Of a stretch of 64,000 nt of DNA, positions 56,803 to 64,000 are shown piece after piece. Source of the DNA: Crenobacter oryzisoli (GTDB lineage Bacteria > Pseudomonadota > Gammaproteobacteria > Burkholderiales > Chromobacteriaceae); NCBI RefSeq assembly GCF_030385785.1, contig NZ_JAUEDK010000012.1, positions 34,595-98,594 on the forward strand, read 5' to 3'. The number at the start of each line of letters is the position of its first letter. Position 1 is the first letter of the stretch. Below the pieces are notes generated by a model, which searched no databases, was not told the DNA's origin, and was given only the letters and a program-made list of their open reading frames with translations. A program made the translations under genes and the position numbers.

Positions 56803-57426
56803 TCAACCGTACAGCAGCGCCGACAGCGCCGTTCCGATGAAGAACACCCCGGTCACGCCATTGAACAGTTTCTTGCCGCGCACCGAGCGCAGGAAGGCGT
56901 TCACCGCCTTCGCCGCGCTGCCGTAGCCGAGCTTGCACGCCACGTCCACCACCGTCCAGCTCGTCACCATCACCAAGAGCTGTACGCCGATCGAGCGGTG
57001 CGGGTCGATGAACTGCGGCAGGAAGGCGATGAAGAACAGGATGTCCTTCGGGTTGCTGATGCCGAGCAGGAAGGCGCGGCGGAACAGTGTGGCCGGGCGT
57101 GCGTTCGGCAGTGTCGACTCGTCGGTGGTGATGCCGCTGGTGACGCGGGTCAGCAGCGACTGCATGCCCAGCCAGATCAGGTAGGCGGCGCCGGCGTAGC
57201 GGGCGAGGTTGAACAGGATGGGCGAGGAAACGATCAGCGCGCCGAGGCCGAGCGCCGAGACGGTGAGCAGGATCAGCGAGGCGGACACGCCGCCGGCGAT
57301 GCCGGGCAACGAGCGCTTCAGGCCGAAGTTGATCACGTTCGAGACCATCAGCAGCGACAGCGGCCCGGGGATCACGATCACGACAAAAATGGCGGCCACG
57401 TACACGAGCCAGACGTCGATGCCCAC
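56803..57426 (-). CDS. LysE/RhtB-family amino-acid exporter
   Basis: 207-residue membrane protein with six helices and the family pattern PGPLSLLMVSNVINFGLKRSLPGIAGG near residues 20-46 and ISNPKDILFFIAFLPQF near 122-138. Exports an amino acid or derivative; substrate not predictable. Start is a GTG at 57426 with AGAGGA about eight bases upstream; the frame runs further upstream but shows no homology there. Confidence 0.9.
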   Translation of the reverse strand: MGIDVWLVYVAAIFVVIVIPGPLSLLMVSNVINFGLKRSLPGIAGGVSASLILLTVSALGLGALIVSSPILFNLARYAGAAYLIWLGMQSLLTRVTSGITTDESTLPNARPATLFRRAFLLGISNPKDILFFIAFLPQFIDPHRSIGVQLLVMVTSWTVVDVACKLGYGSAAKAVNAFLRSVRGKKLFNGVTGVFFIGTALSALLYG

Positions 57427-57611
57427 GCTGCGATTCCTCTTTGTTAAGAAACGGAAAATCGGAAATGGAAAATATTTCCGTGCAAGCATGACAGGATATC
57501 GCCGTCGCGGCAAATGGCGCTGCGACGGGCGGGCTTCATCAAGGTCGCGACAGTGGGAGAGGAGTGACGTTGGCCGGCCCCTGCGGGCTGGCCGTGTGAC
57601 CGTTGCGCCGC

Positions 57612-58403
57612 TCAGCCTTTCTTGCGCGGCGGCTTGGCCAGCGCCTTCAGCGCCTCGGCGGCGGCGAACAGGCCGAAGCTCGCGGTGACCGCCATGCTGG
57701 CGCCGAAGCCGCCGCAGTTGAGCCCCTGTGGGGCGGCGTCGACATCGCAGGCGGCGCCGCTCTGCGGCCAGACCAGCGGCTCGGTCGAGTACACGCACGG
57801 CACGTGCAGCTTCTTGCCCGCCTCGCGGGTGAAGCCGTGGTGACGGCGCAGGTTGTAGCGCAGCTTCGAGAGCAGCGGGTCCTCGGTGACCGCGCCGAGG
57901 TCGGCTATGCGGATCCGGCTCGGGTCCATCTGGCCGCCGGCGCCGCCGGACACGATGAAGCGCTGGCGGCGTTTCACGCACCAGGCGGCCATCGCGGTCT
58001 TCACGCGCAGGCTGTCGATCGCGTCGACGATGAAGTCGTAGCCGCGGCCGAGCAGCTCGTCGAGGTTGTCCTCGGTGACGAAGTCTTCGATCAGCGTCAG
58101 CCGGCAGGTGGGGTTGATCCCCTGCACCCGTTCGGCCAGCACCTCGACCTTGGCCCGACCGAAGTGCGGGTCGAGCGCCGGCAGTTGGCGGTTGACGTTC
58201 GATTCGGCGACGTTGTCGAGGTCGATCAGCGTCAGCGCGCCGATGCCGCTCCTCGCCAGTGCCTCGACCGTCCACGAGCCGACGCCGCCGACGCCGATGA
58301 CGCAGACGTGCGAGGCCTGGAAGCGTTCCAGCGCCTCGTCTCCGTACAGGCGGGCGATACCGCCGAAACGGCGGGCTAGGTCGGCGTCGTGCGGGGTGCT
58401 CAT
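57612..58403 (-). CDS. tcdA: tRNA threonylcarbamoyladenosine dehydratase
   Basis: 263-residue E1-like (ThiF/MoeB superfamily) ATP-dependent enzyme that cyclises t6A37 to ct6A in tRNAs. Nucleotide motif VIGVGGVGSW (35-44), DLDNVAESNVNRQ near 71-83, and SGGAGGQMDPSRIRIADL in the second half. Full length for TcdA (CsdL). Confidence 0.94.
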   Translation of the reverse strand: MSTPHDADLARRFGGIARLYGDEALERFQASHVCVIGVGGVGSWTVEALARSGIGALTLIDLDNVAESNVNRQLPALDPHFGRAKVEVLAERVQGINPTCRLTLIEDFVTEDNLDELLGRGYDFIVDAIDSLRVKTAMAAWCVKRRQRFIVSGGAGGQMDPSRIRIADLGAVTEDPLLSKLRYNLRRHHGFTREAGKKLHVPCVYSTEPLVWPQSGAACDVDAAPQGLNCGGFGASMAVTASFGLFAAAEALKALAKPPRKKG

Positions 58404-58590
58404 CTTGCGTAAAGTCCTGAAAAATCAAGGGGCGAAGCATAGCGCATGCGCGTGCCGCTCGCCAAGCGTACGTCCCGGCGCTAGTGCCTGATCAAGCAGA
58501 GGCCTCGGCGGGGCGCCAGCCGACGCAGGGCGGTGTACGCTATATAAAGATCGTGTACAGGCTTAAGGATCACGACGCAAGGAGGCGGAC

Positions 58591-59085
58591 ATGTACCGAC
58601 ATATTGTGGTGGCGCTCGACGGTAGCCACTGCGCCGACCGGGCGCTCGAGCAGGCGACGGCGCTGGCCAAGCTCGCCGACGCGCGTCTGACGTTGCTGCA
58701 CATCGCCAACTTGCGCGATCTGGCGGTGGAGAATGTGCAGATGTTCGACAACAGTCGGCTGCACGAGATGGCGCATCAGCTCGGCGACGCCATTCTCGAC
58801 GAGGCCGAGGCACGGGTGCGCGAGCACGGCGTCGACAAGGTGGAGCGTTTCGTCGGTGAGAGCTGGGACGGTGGGCGCGAGATGGCGCGGGCGCTGGTCG
58901 GCTTCGCCACCGAACACGCCGCTGACCTGATCGTGATGGGGACGCATGGTCGTACCGGGCTGATGCACCTCCTGCTCGGCAGCTTCGCCGAGACGGTGTT
59001 ACAGGAGAGCCCGGTGCCGCTGTTGATCGCGCGCGGCATCGACGACGAGTCGAAGGAGCACAGTCACAAGCGACCGGTGATGTGA
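58591..59085 (+). CDS. Universal stress protein (UspA family)
   Basis: 164-residue single-domain Usp. It starts MYRHIVVALDGSHCADRALEQA, and ends with the ATP-binding signature GTHGRTGLMHLLLGS (near 125-139), so it is of the nucleotide-binding type. An AAGGAGG ribosome site precedes ATG 58591. Confidence 0.94.
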   Translation: MYRHIVVALDGSHCADRALEQATALAKLADARLTLLHIANLRDLAVENVQMFDNSRLHEMAHQLGDAILDEAEARVREHGVDKVERFVGESWDGGREMARALVGFATEHAADLIVMGTHGRTGLMHLLLGSFAETVLQESPVPLLIARGIDDESKEHSHKRPVM

Positions 59086-59117
59086 CGACGCGGTTCGGCC
59101 AGTCTCGGCCGAACCGC

Positions 59118-59879
59118 TCAGGCGGGTCGCTGGGCGAACACGAAGAACTCGCGGTTGCCGTCGCCGCCGGTGATGGGGCTGTCGTACCAACCGCGTACCG
59201 CGAGGCCCTGTTCGGCGACCGCGTCGCAGATCTTGCGACGCACGCCGTCGTAGAGGCGCGCGTCCTTGACGATGCCGCCCTTGCCCAGGCCCTCGCGGCC
59301 GACCTCGAACTGCGGTTTTACCAGGCTCAACAGATAGCCGCCTGGTTTCACCAGCGGTAGTGCGGACGGCAGGATCAGCGTCAGCGAGATGAACGACACG
59401 TCGCAGACCATCAGGTCGAAGTGTTCGCCGTCGTTGGCAGCCAGCAGCGCTGCATGGTCGAGCGCGCGGCCGTTCACCCCCTCGAAGAACCGCACGCGCG
59501 GATCGTCGCGCAGCTTCTGCACCAGCTGGTCGTGGCCGACGTCGACGCCGACGACGCGGGCGGCGCCTGCCTGCAGCGCGCAGTCGGTGAAGCCGCCGGT
59601 GGACTGGCCGACATCGAGCACGTGGAAGCCGTCGATGGTCAGCCCGGCATCGGCGAGCGCGCCGGCGAGCTTCAGCCCGCCGCGCGATACGTAGCGGTCG
59701 GACGGGTCGGGCACGACCGACAAGACGATGTCGGCGGCGAGTTTCTGGCTAGGCTTGCTCAGTGGCGACAGCTCGCCGTCGCGGTCGATATACACCCGGC
59801 CGGCGGCGATCAGTTGCTGCGCGGCGGTGCGCGACGCGGCAAGCCCTTGTTCTACGATCAATAAATCGGCACGGGTCAT
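59118..59879 (-). CDS. tlyA: TlyA-family rRNA methyltransferase
   Basis: 253-residue protein with an N-terminal S4 RNA-binding domain (RADLLIVEQGLAASRTAAQQLIAAG) and an FtsJ-like SAM methyltransferase domain (VLDVGQSTGGFTDCALQAGA near 88-107, FDLMVCDVSFISL near 150-162). TlyA enzymes 2'-O-methylate rRNA; some are annotated as hemolysins. ATG 59879 gives the standard N-terminus. Confidence 0.92.
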   Translation of the reverse strand: MTRADLLIVEQGLAASRTAAQQLIAAGRVYIDRDGELSPLSKPSQKLAADIVLSVVPDPSDRYVSRGGLKLAGALADAGLTIDGFHVLDVGQSTGGFTDCALQAGAARVVGVDVGHDQLVQKLRDDPRVRFFEGVNGRALDHAALLAANDGEHFDLMVCDVSFISLTLILPSALPLVKPGGYLLSLVKPQFEVGREGLGKGGIVKDARLYDGVRRKICDAVAEQGLAVRGWYDSPITGGDGNREFFVFAQRPA

Positions 59880-60173
59880 GGCGGGGTCCGGAGCGGCAAA
59901 AACGGCGGCTAGGGTGTCGCGGTGTGCGGCGGCTGTCAAGCGCGCGGGTTTGCCGCGCCGTTTTCATATTGCTGGCGGTGGGGCTGTACATCGACTTGGC
60001 CGACGAGGCGCACGACAAGCGGCTGCATGAGATCCAGCGGCCGCTGAGCGGGCAAGCTGTCGCATCGCGGAAACGCGGCCCCGTGTCGGCCGCGAGCCGG
60101 GCAGTGAAGGGTTGGCCGCAGCCGGCGGCAGTGCGATCATCGTGCAATACCGAATGACCCGAGAGGTGTGGCG

Positions 60174-60812
60174 ATGGACGACCGATACCAATTTGACCCG
60201 GCCGAGGTGCGCGTGCTCGGCGCACTGATCGAGAAACAGGCGCTGACGCCGGATGCCTACCCGCTGACGCTGAACAGCCTGGTTAGCGCCTGCAACCAGC
60301 TGACCAGCCGCGAACCGGTGATGACGCTGACCGAGAGCCGCGTCAGCGCCGCGCTCGATGCGCTGATCTCCGCCAAGCTGGTTGCCGAGCGGCTACCGGC
60401 CGGCAGCCGCGTCGCCAAGTACGAGCACCGGCTCGGTTGGGAGTGGAAGCTGGAGGGGGCAAGGCTGGCGGCGCTGGCACTGCTGCTCTTGCGCGGTGCG
60501 CAGACCGCCGCCGAGATCAAGGGCCGCGCCGGCCGTGTCTACCCGTTCAGCGGTGTCGACGAGGTCGAGACCGCGCTCGCCGCCTTGGCCGACAAGTACC
60601 CGCCGCTGGTCGCCAAACTCGAGCGCCAGCCGGGCGAACGCGAGGCGCGCTGGGCACATTGCCTGTGCGGTGAGCCGGTCGCCGCCGCCGTGATCACCGA
60701 CGAGTGCGGGGCAATTGAGGTGGGTCTGGCCGGCCGTGTCGCCGCGCTCGAGGCCGAGGTTGCCGCACTAAAATCGCGCTTGGCTGAACTTGAGGCGCAG
60801 TTGGGCGCCTAA
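60174..60812 (+). CDS. yceH: DUF480 family protein YceH
   Basis: 212-residue protein with tandem winged-helix folds. It has the family start LIEKQALTPDAYPLTLNSLVSACNQLTSREPVM and ends in a heptad-rich coiled coil (VAALEAEVAALKSRLAELEAQLG). Function unknown. GAGAGG eight bases before ATG 60174 decides the start. Confidence 0.92.
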   Translation: MDDRYQFDPAEVRVLGALIEKQALTPDAYPLTLNSLVSACNQLTSREPVMTLTESRVSAALDALISAKLVAERLPAGSRVAKYEHRLGWEWKLEGARLAALALLLLRGAQTAAEIKGRAGRVYPFSGVDEVETALAALADKYPPLVAKLERQPGEREARWAHCLCGEPVAAAVITDECGAIEVGLAGRVAALEAEVAALKSRLAELEAQLGA

Positions 60813-60844
60813 GTGAGGGTGTGTTTCACCGACCGCGGTTTGTC

Positions 60845-61018
60845 AGAACCTGCCCATCACCTTGCTGCGCGGCCCTGAACGGGGCTGATGCGCTCAGCGG
60901 GCGAGTCTATCGATTCGCCCATCGATCGGGAACCCTCATGGCCCCCTGTCCAGTCCGGTTCCTGCGTTGCTCTTCCATCCTGCTGAGGGTCGCTCGCGAC
61001 GGGGCCCATGCAGGTTCT
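60845..61018. repeat. Dispersed element with terminal inverted repeats, copy 3 (diverged)
   Basis: Begins AGAACCTGCCCATCACC and ends GGCCCATGCAGGTTCT, so the outer 11 bases are inverted repeats. Interior words such as CTGCGCGG, CTCATGG, CCCTGTCCAGTCC and GGGTCGCTCGCGA resemble copies 1 and 2. It lies 32 bases after the yceH stop codon, again directly downstream of a gene. Confidence 0.6.
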
Positions 61019-61164
61019 CCGCAGTCCTTCACACGCTGTCGGGCGGCCCCTTGGCCGCCCGCGTCATCTGCGCCCGGCGCCTAATCGCGTCGAAGGAGGG
61101 CGCCTGCGGCCATGTCCGCGGGCGTAGGCGCTTCGTAGAACCTAGATGGGAAGGAACAACCCGT

Positions 61165-61692
61165 ATGAAAATTCGGGCATTGCTGATCGCTGGCCTCGTG
61201 ACCAGCGGCGCGGCGCAGGCTGGCACCATGACGCTTGGCGCTGGCAGCGACTTCGTCAACTTCAGCCGTACGCCGGATGGTGCAGGCATCGGCTTCACCC
61301 TCGACTATCTCAAGCATGATCACAACGGCTCGGCCGGCGGCCTGGGGGCCGAGTTCGCACTGCCGCTAGGCCCGGTCACCGTCGCCGCCGGCGTGAAGGG
61401 CACGGTGCTCGACGCCGATGGCGGTGCGACCGCCGGCCTGGTGGGCGGCCGTATCAATGTCGACGCCGGCTACAGCGTCAGCCTGTTCGGCCAGGCGTAC
61501 TATGCGCCGGAGTCGTTCGCCAGCGGCTCGGTGAAGTCGGTGTCCGACGTCACTGCGGGCGTGCGCTGGAACCCGATCCCGCTCTTGGCGTTGGAGGGCG
61601 GCTACCGCTATTACCAGGTCGACCGCAAGGACGACAGCCGCAGCCGCACGCTGGCCGATGGCCCTTATCTGGGTCTTGGGCTGAGTTTCTAA
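61165..61692 (+). CDS. YfaZ-like outer-membrane beta-barrel protein
   Basis: 175-residue protein with a signal peptide (1-19, ending AQA-GT) and then alternating hydrophobic strands typical of small outer-membrane barrels, ending in a C-terminal aromatic (GLGLSF). Segments such as VGGRINVDAGYSVSLFGQAYYAPESF match the YfaZ family. A GGAAGGAA ribosome site precedes ATG 61165. Function unknown. Confidence 0.85.
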   Translation: MKIRALLIAGLVTSGAAQAGTMTLGAGSDFVNFSRTPDGAGIGFTLDYLKHDHNGSAGGLGAEFALPLGPVTVAAGVKGTVLDADGGATAGLVGGRINVDAGYSVSLFGQAYYAPESFASGSVKSVSDVTAGVRWNPIPLLALEGGYRYYQVDRKDDSRSRTLADGPYLGLGLSF

Positions 61693-61716
61693 GCCACACG
61701 GTCCGATCCAACGGCA

Positions 61717-61742
61717 ACGCCCCGCAGTGCGGGGCGTTTTTC
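61717..61742 (+). terminator. Intrinsic terminator of the YfaZ-like gene
   Basis: Stem ACGCCCCGC/GCGGGGCGT with a 3-base loop, followed by TTTTTC. Confidence 0.9.
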
Positions 61743-61757
61743 ATGGCAGGGGCACGT

Positions 61758-62267
61758 TCAGAACGACAGGCTGAACAGCCGGGTGTCTTCGGTGGAACCG
61801 GGCGTCCGGATCATCTTCACGAAGCACAGGCCGAGTTTTTCGAGCAGTCGGATCGACGCGTTGTTGTCCGGCGAAGTGATGCCGAGCAGTTGGTTCAACC
61901 CCACGGTGCCGCGCGCCCAGTCGCGCACCGCGGCGGCCGATTCGTAGGCGTAGCCCTGCGACCAGTAGCGCTCGAGGAAGGCGTAACCGATGTCGGCGTG
62001 CTCCAGGTAGTCGCGCTTTACCAGCCCGCAGATGCCGATCGGTGTGTTGGATTCGCGCAAGCCGACCAGGTACAGACCATAGCCGTGTTGGCGGTAGCTG
62101 GCGCCCGGACCGGTCTCGATGTAGCGCACCGCATCGTCCAGCGTGCGCACGTTCTTGTCGGCGATGTTCTTGATGAACGATGGCTCGTTCAAGAGTTCCA
62201 GGATAAAGCCGGCGTCGTTGGCGGTGAGTTCGCGCAGGAACAGCCGGTTCGTCTCGATGAGATGCAC
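61758..62267 (-). CDS. GNAT-family acetyltransferase (RimJ/RimL type)
   Basis: 169-residue N-acetyltransferase. It starts with the RimJ-like ETNRLFLRELTANDA, has the acetyl-CoA region GYAFLERYWSQGYAYESAAAV near 95-115, and ends with LLGITSPDNNASIRLLEKLGL. Start is a GTG at 62267; the frame stays open upstream without homology. Substrate unknown. Confidence 0.88.
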   Translation of the reverse strand: MHLIETNRLFLRELTANDAGFILELLNEPSFIKNIADKNVRTLDDAVRYIETGPGASYRQHGYGLYLVGLRESNTPIGICGLVKRDYLEHADIGYAFLERYWSQGYAYESAAAVRDWARGTVGLNQLLGITSPDNNASIRLLEKLGLCFVKMIRTPGSTEDTRLFSLSF

Positions 62268-63251
62268 GATTGTGTCGCTTTCTGCTCGGAGGCGTGATGG
62301 GGGTGGGGATAGCGTAACCGATAGCGCAGGGTCGACAAAGCCGCTCGTCGGCCAACCGGGGGAAAGAGGGGGTGGCAGTACGTAGGATGGGTGGAGGCGT
62401 GGGCGCCGCAACCCATCACGCTTTCTGGCCAACATGGGAAGAGGACTGTGGCTTTGTCGGTCTCGCTCGACTGGAGTCCTGAGGGCGATGGCCACAGTCG
62501 CGTGCAATGTGACAGCGCCGGTCCCGCCCGGCGAGGCGGCCTACTTTCTTTGCTTCGCCAAAGAAAGTAGGCAAAGAAAGGCGACCCCCGATGCGCATGC
62601 CTTCGGCTTCCCTCGCGCTTGCCAAGCGGCCAGGCGCTGCCGAACTCGCGGGCGGCTACCGTCCGCCCACTCGAACATGCGGCGGCTTAAGACCTGGCCG
62701 CTTGACGATCGCTCGGCAGCGCAAAGGGGGTGGGCAGGTCGATTGCGGCATGAGTGGGTGTGTAAGGTTTAAAAGCGACGTCGGGTTTGTGAGGCGGCCC
62801 TCCATTTTCTCCGATGAGATGACGTCGTTCGGTCACTTTTTGCGGTTATCCACAACAGGATGCCTGCGAGCCAATTTGTCCACAGCCGACGGAAACTCCA
62901 AGCAATCCAGTGTATTTCCAAACAAACTGAGCGATTGCTACCGACAACCACCCATTCCCCTTCGACGCCGCCGAGGACGGCGCGGCCAACGGGGGGAAGT
63001 CGGCGAGCACTGTCCGAGTACCGGCTTCAGCCGGTGCGAGTTGCGCAGCCGCCACGTTGGCTGTGGCGCCCGCAGGGTAGCCCGCTTTAGCGGGCCGGCG
63101 TCGTGGGGTCGCCTTCTTTTGGTTCCTTTTCTTGGCGAAGCAAGAAAAGGAACTCGCCGGTCGGGCGAGACCGACAAAAAGTTACATCGTTTAGGAACGT
63201 TGGCCAAAAGAATGATGGATTACGACGAACCTGCCTAACTCATTCTCGCTG
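62268..63251. other. Non-coding accessory stretch
   Basis: About 980 bases without a supported gene. It contains a short inverted repeat of the GATGGGT/ACCCATC kind (62386-62416) and a 0.6-kb unit with long inverted ends (62539-63152). Open frames here have no ribosome sites and no family resemblance. Confidence 0.55.
62539..63152. repeat. 614-bp non-coding unit with nested inverted ends
   Basis: The left end is a 13-bp hairpin (GCCTACTTTCTTT/AAAGAAAGTAGGC, 62539-62572) running into AAAGAAAGGCGACCCC (62573-62588). The right end has the near-perfect complement of that word (63105-63120) running into a 12-bp hairpin (TTCCTTTTCTTG/CAAGAAAAGGAA, 63123-63152). Two hairpin-tipped ends in opposite orientation bracket a middle without genes, like a non-autonomous mobile unit. 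The middle has TTATCCACA (about 62849) and TGTCCACAG (about 62878). Confidence 0.55.
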
Positions 63252-63713
63252 TTAGAACCAAGAATTGACTGTATAGCCACATGCTTTCAATTCTTTTGCG
63301 ACCTCAGTTTTCCATGCTCCACTCGGATCAAGTCCTACGTAGACTACACCGCTAATATCATTAGGTGTTTCTATCTGCCCTTTTACAAGAGCGCATACAT
63401 TTTTCCTGCCAAGCTTTGCCATTAAATAGCCATGCTCAAATATGACATTTTGCCGTGCTCTGTATTTTGGGAGTATATTTGATTCATGAACGCCTCGCCC
63501 CTGATCGCAAGGGGTATATAGAACTAGAGCAAAGTCTGCATCGCTTGAATAGTGTTCGATTTTCTCAATTATTGTCATTCCAGAGCTTGCCTGCTCGTGC
63601 AGGATAATTGCTTCTAGCCCAATGCTTTCAATAAAGCGGCTTACCTCTTGTTTCGCCTCGTTGTCTCTTCCATGAACTATAAAGACGGCGGTTTCCAACC
63701 CCAAGTGCAACAC
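63252..63713 (-). pseudogene. TIR-like nucleotide-binding domain protein, N-terminally truncated
   Basis: An open frame of 153 codons that holds a nearly complete TIR-like domain of the PF10137 (CAP12/Pycsar-effector) type: TAVFIVHGRDNEAK, LEAIILHEQASSGMTIIEKIE, RARQNVIFEHGYLMAKLGRKNVCALVKG, ISGVVYVGLD and the closing WKTEVAKELKACGY. In full-length proteins another domain normally precedes this one. Here the frame runs straight into IS30 end sequence at about 63690-63713 and has only a GTG with no ribosome site. Base composition is much more AT-rich than the window. PF10137 domains occur in anti-phage systems; loss of the N-terminal part probably inactivates it. Confidence 0.7.
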
Positions 63714-64000
63714 CCTGATAAGGTGTTGCCATGCCCTCCCACTACCATCAGCTTTGCCCAGAAGAACGTGCCTGCATCATGCAAATGACCGCGCAGGGAC
63801 ACAGTCTGCGCCACATCGCCCGCTTATTGCGGCGGGCGCCCAGCTCCATCTGCCGGGAAGTGCGCCGTAATGCCTGCAGCCCCCATCGCTACGATGCCGC
63901 CGCTGCCGGGCGCAAGGCCAGGCAACGCTCTCGCCTCCCTCGCCGACCACGCAAACTTCAGCCTCACAGCGCCGCATTCCTCGTTGTCGTTGAACTGCTA
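63690..64000 (+). mobile_element. IS30-family element, left part
   Basis: The left boundary lies somewhere in 63690-63713, where the TIR-like coding sequence loses family resemblance. The end region contains GTGCAACACC and a CAACACC/GGTGTTG inverted repeat at about 63709-63728. The element runs out of the window, so its right end and target duplication cannot be seen. Confidence 0.7.
63731..64000 (+). CDS. IS30-family transposase, 5' part
   Basis: The plus frame from ATG 63731 reads MPSHYHQLCPEERACIMQMTAQGHSLRHIARLLRRAPSSICREVRRN, the N-terminal helix-turn-helix of IS30-type transposases (YxxLxxxER, hxxIAxxLxRxxSTIxREhxRN). The window ends after about 90 codons, before the DDE domain. The first 90 codons are intact. 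Confidence 0.85.
   Translation, partial: MPSHYHQLCPEERACIMQMTAQGHSLRHIARLLRRAPSSICREVRRNACSPHRYDAAAAGRKARQRSRLPRRPRKLQPHSAAFLVVVELL

Noticed and set aside
57427..58440. N-terminal extension of the LysE-family frame into tcdA
   Set aside because: The extension lies in a different frame of tcdA and shows no homology; GTG 57426 with a ribosome site is the better start.
59880..60173. Possible small membrane-protein frame between tlyA and yceH (VCRAVFILLAVGLYIDLADEAHDKRL)
   Set aside because: The stretch looks protein-like, but no suitable start codon or ribosome site precedes it in frame.

Overview
The window is a GC-rich chromosomal segment of a Gram-negative betaproteobacterium, most likely Neisseriales (Chitinibacteraceae or Chromobacteriaceae). 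This rests on the complete dcw cluster running from mraZ to lpxC, a mreBCD-mrdA-rodA block divergent from gatCAB, a meso-DAP type MurE, and high G/C in third codon positions. The assignment comes from gene content and order only; no rRNA or tRNA gene was seen.

Layout. 0.3-6.1 kb holds housekeeping genes: a DppA-like peptide-binding protein, argH, an orphan AlgZ/LytS-type kinase, dinB and a SelW-like protein. 6.4-12.6 kb is a compact membrane/metal block, all on the minus strand: a second-type NRAMP, then hflK-hflC-NRAMP-terC as an apparent operon. 13.7-17.1 kb has a PCuAC copper chaperone, MarC, an AraC regulator and AzlCD. At 17.3-17.6 kb two gene fossils (asd and LysR 3' ends) sit back to back. 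17.6-24.4 kb carries a sterol-desaturase-family protein and the rod-shape genes rodA, mrdA, mreD, mreC, mreB (minus strand). 24.6-28.0 kb carries gatC-gatA-gatB. 28.2-46.3 kb is the uninterrupted division/peptidoglycan cluster mraZ-rsmH-ftsL-ftsI-murE-murF-mraY-murD-ftsW-murG-murC-ddl-ftsQ-ftsA-ftsZ-lpxC, preceded by a clear promoter with four MraZ boxes, and followed by a small membrane protein and moaC.

47.0-52.2 kb looks like a 5.2-kb integrated island. It starts at the moaC stop codon and ends at a diverged second copy of the moaC 3' end, which is still stop/start-coupled to a ParB-like gene. It carries an IS5-type remnant, a DUF2252 protein, a lipoprotein and a Gly/Met-rich Spy-like protein, and has a matching TGTCCC-N3-TTTGTCCC motif near each end. 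52.3-62.3 kb is ordinary genome (ParB-like, CHM isomerase, EamA exporter, CNP1-like, TusA, pyrC, LysE exporter, tcdA, uspA, tlyA, yceH, YfaZ-like porin, GNAT). 62.3-64.0 kb is accessory: a 0.6-kb non-coding element with long inverted ends, an AT-rich TIR-like (CAP12/PF10137-type) protein cut at its N-terminus, and the 5' part of an IS30 element.

How the genes work together: the core of the window couples cell shape (MreBCD, PBP2, RodA), septation (FtsLQAZWI) and peptidoglycan precursor synthesis (MurC-G, MraY, Ddl). The most unusual assemblies are the SPFH-pair/NRAMP/TerC locus, the moaC-3'-end island, a 98-bp tandem triplication of the ftsW tail, and a family of small terminal-inverted-repeat elements placed just after stop codons.
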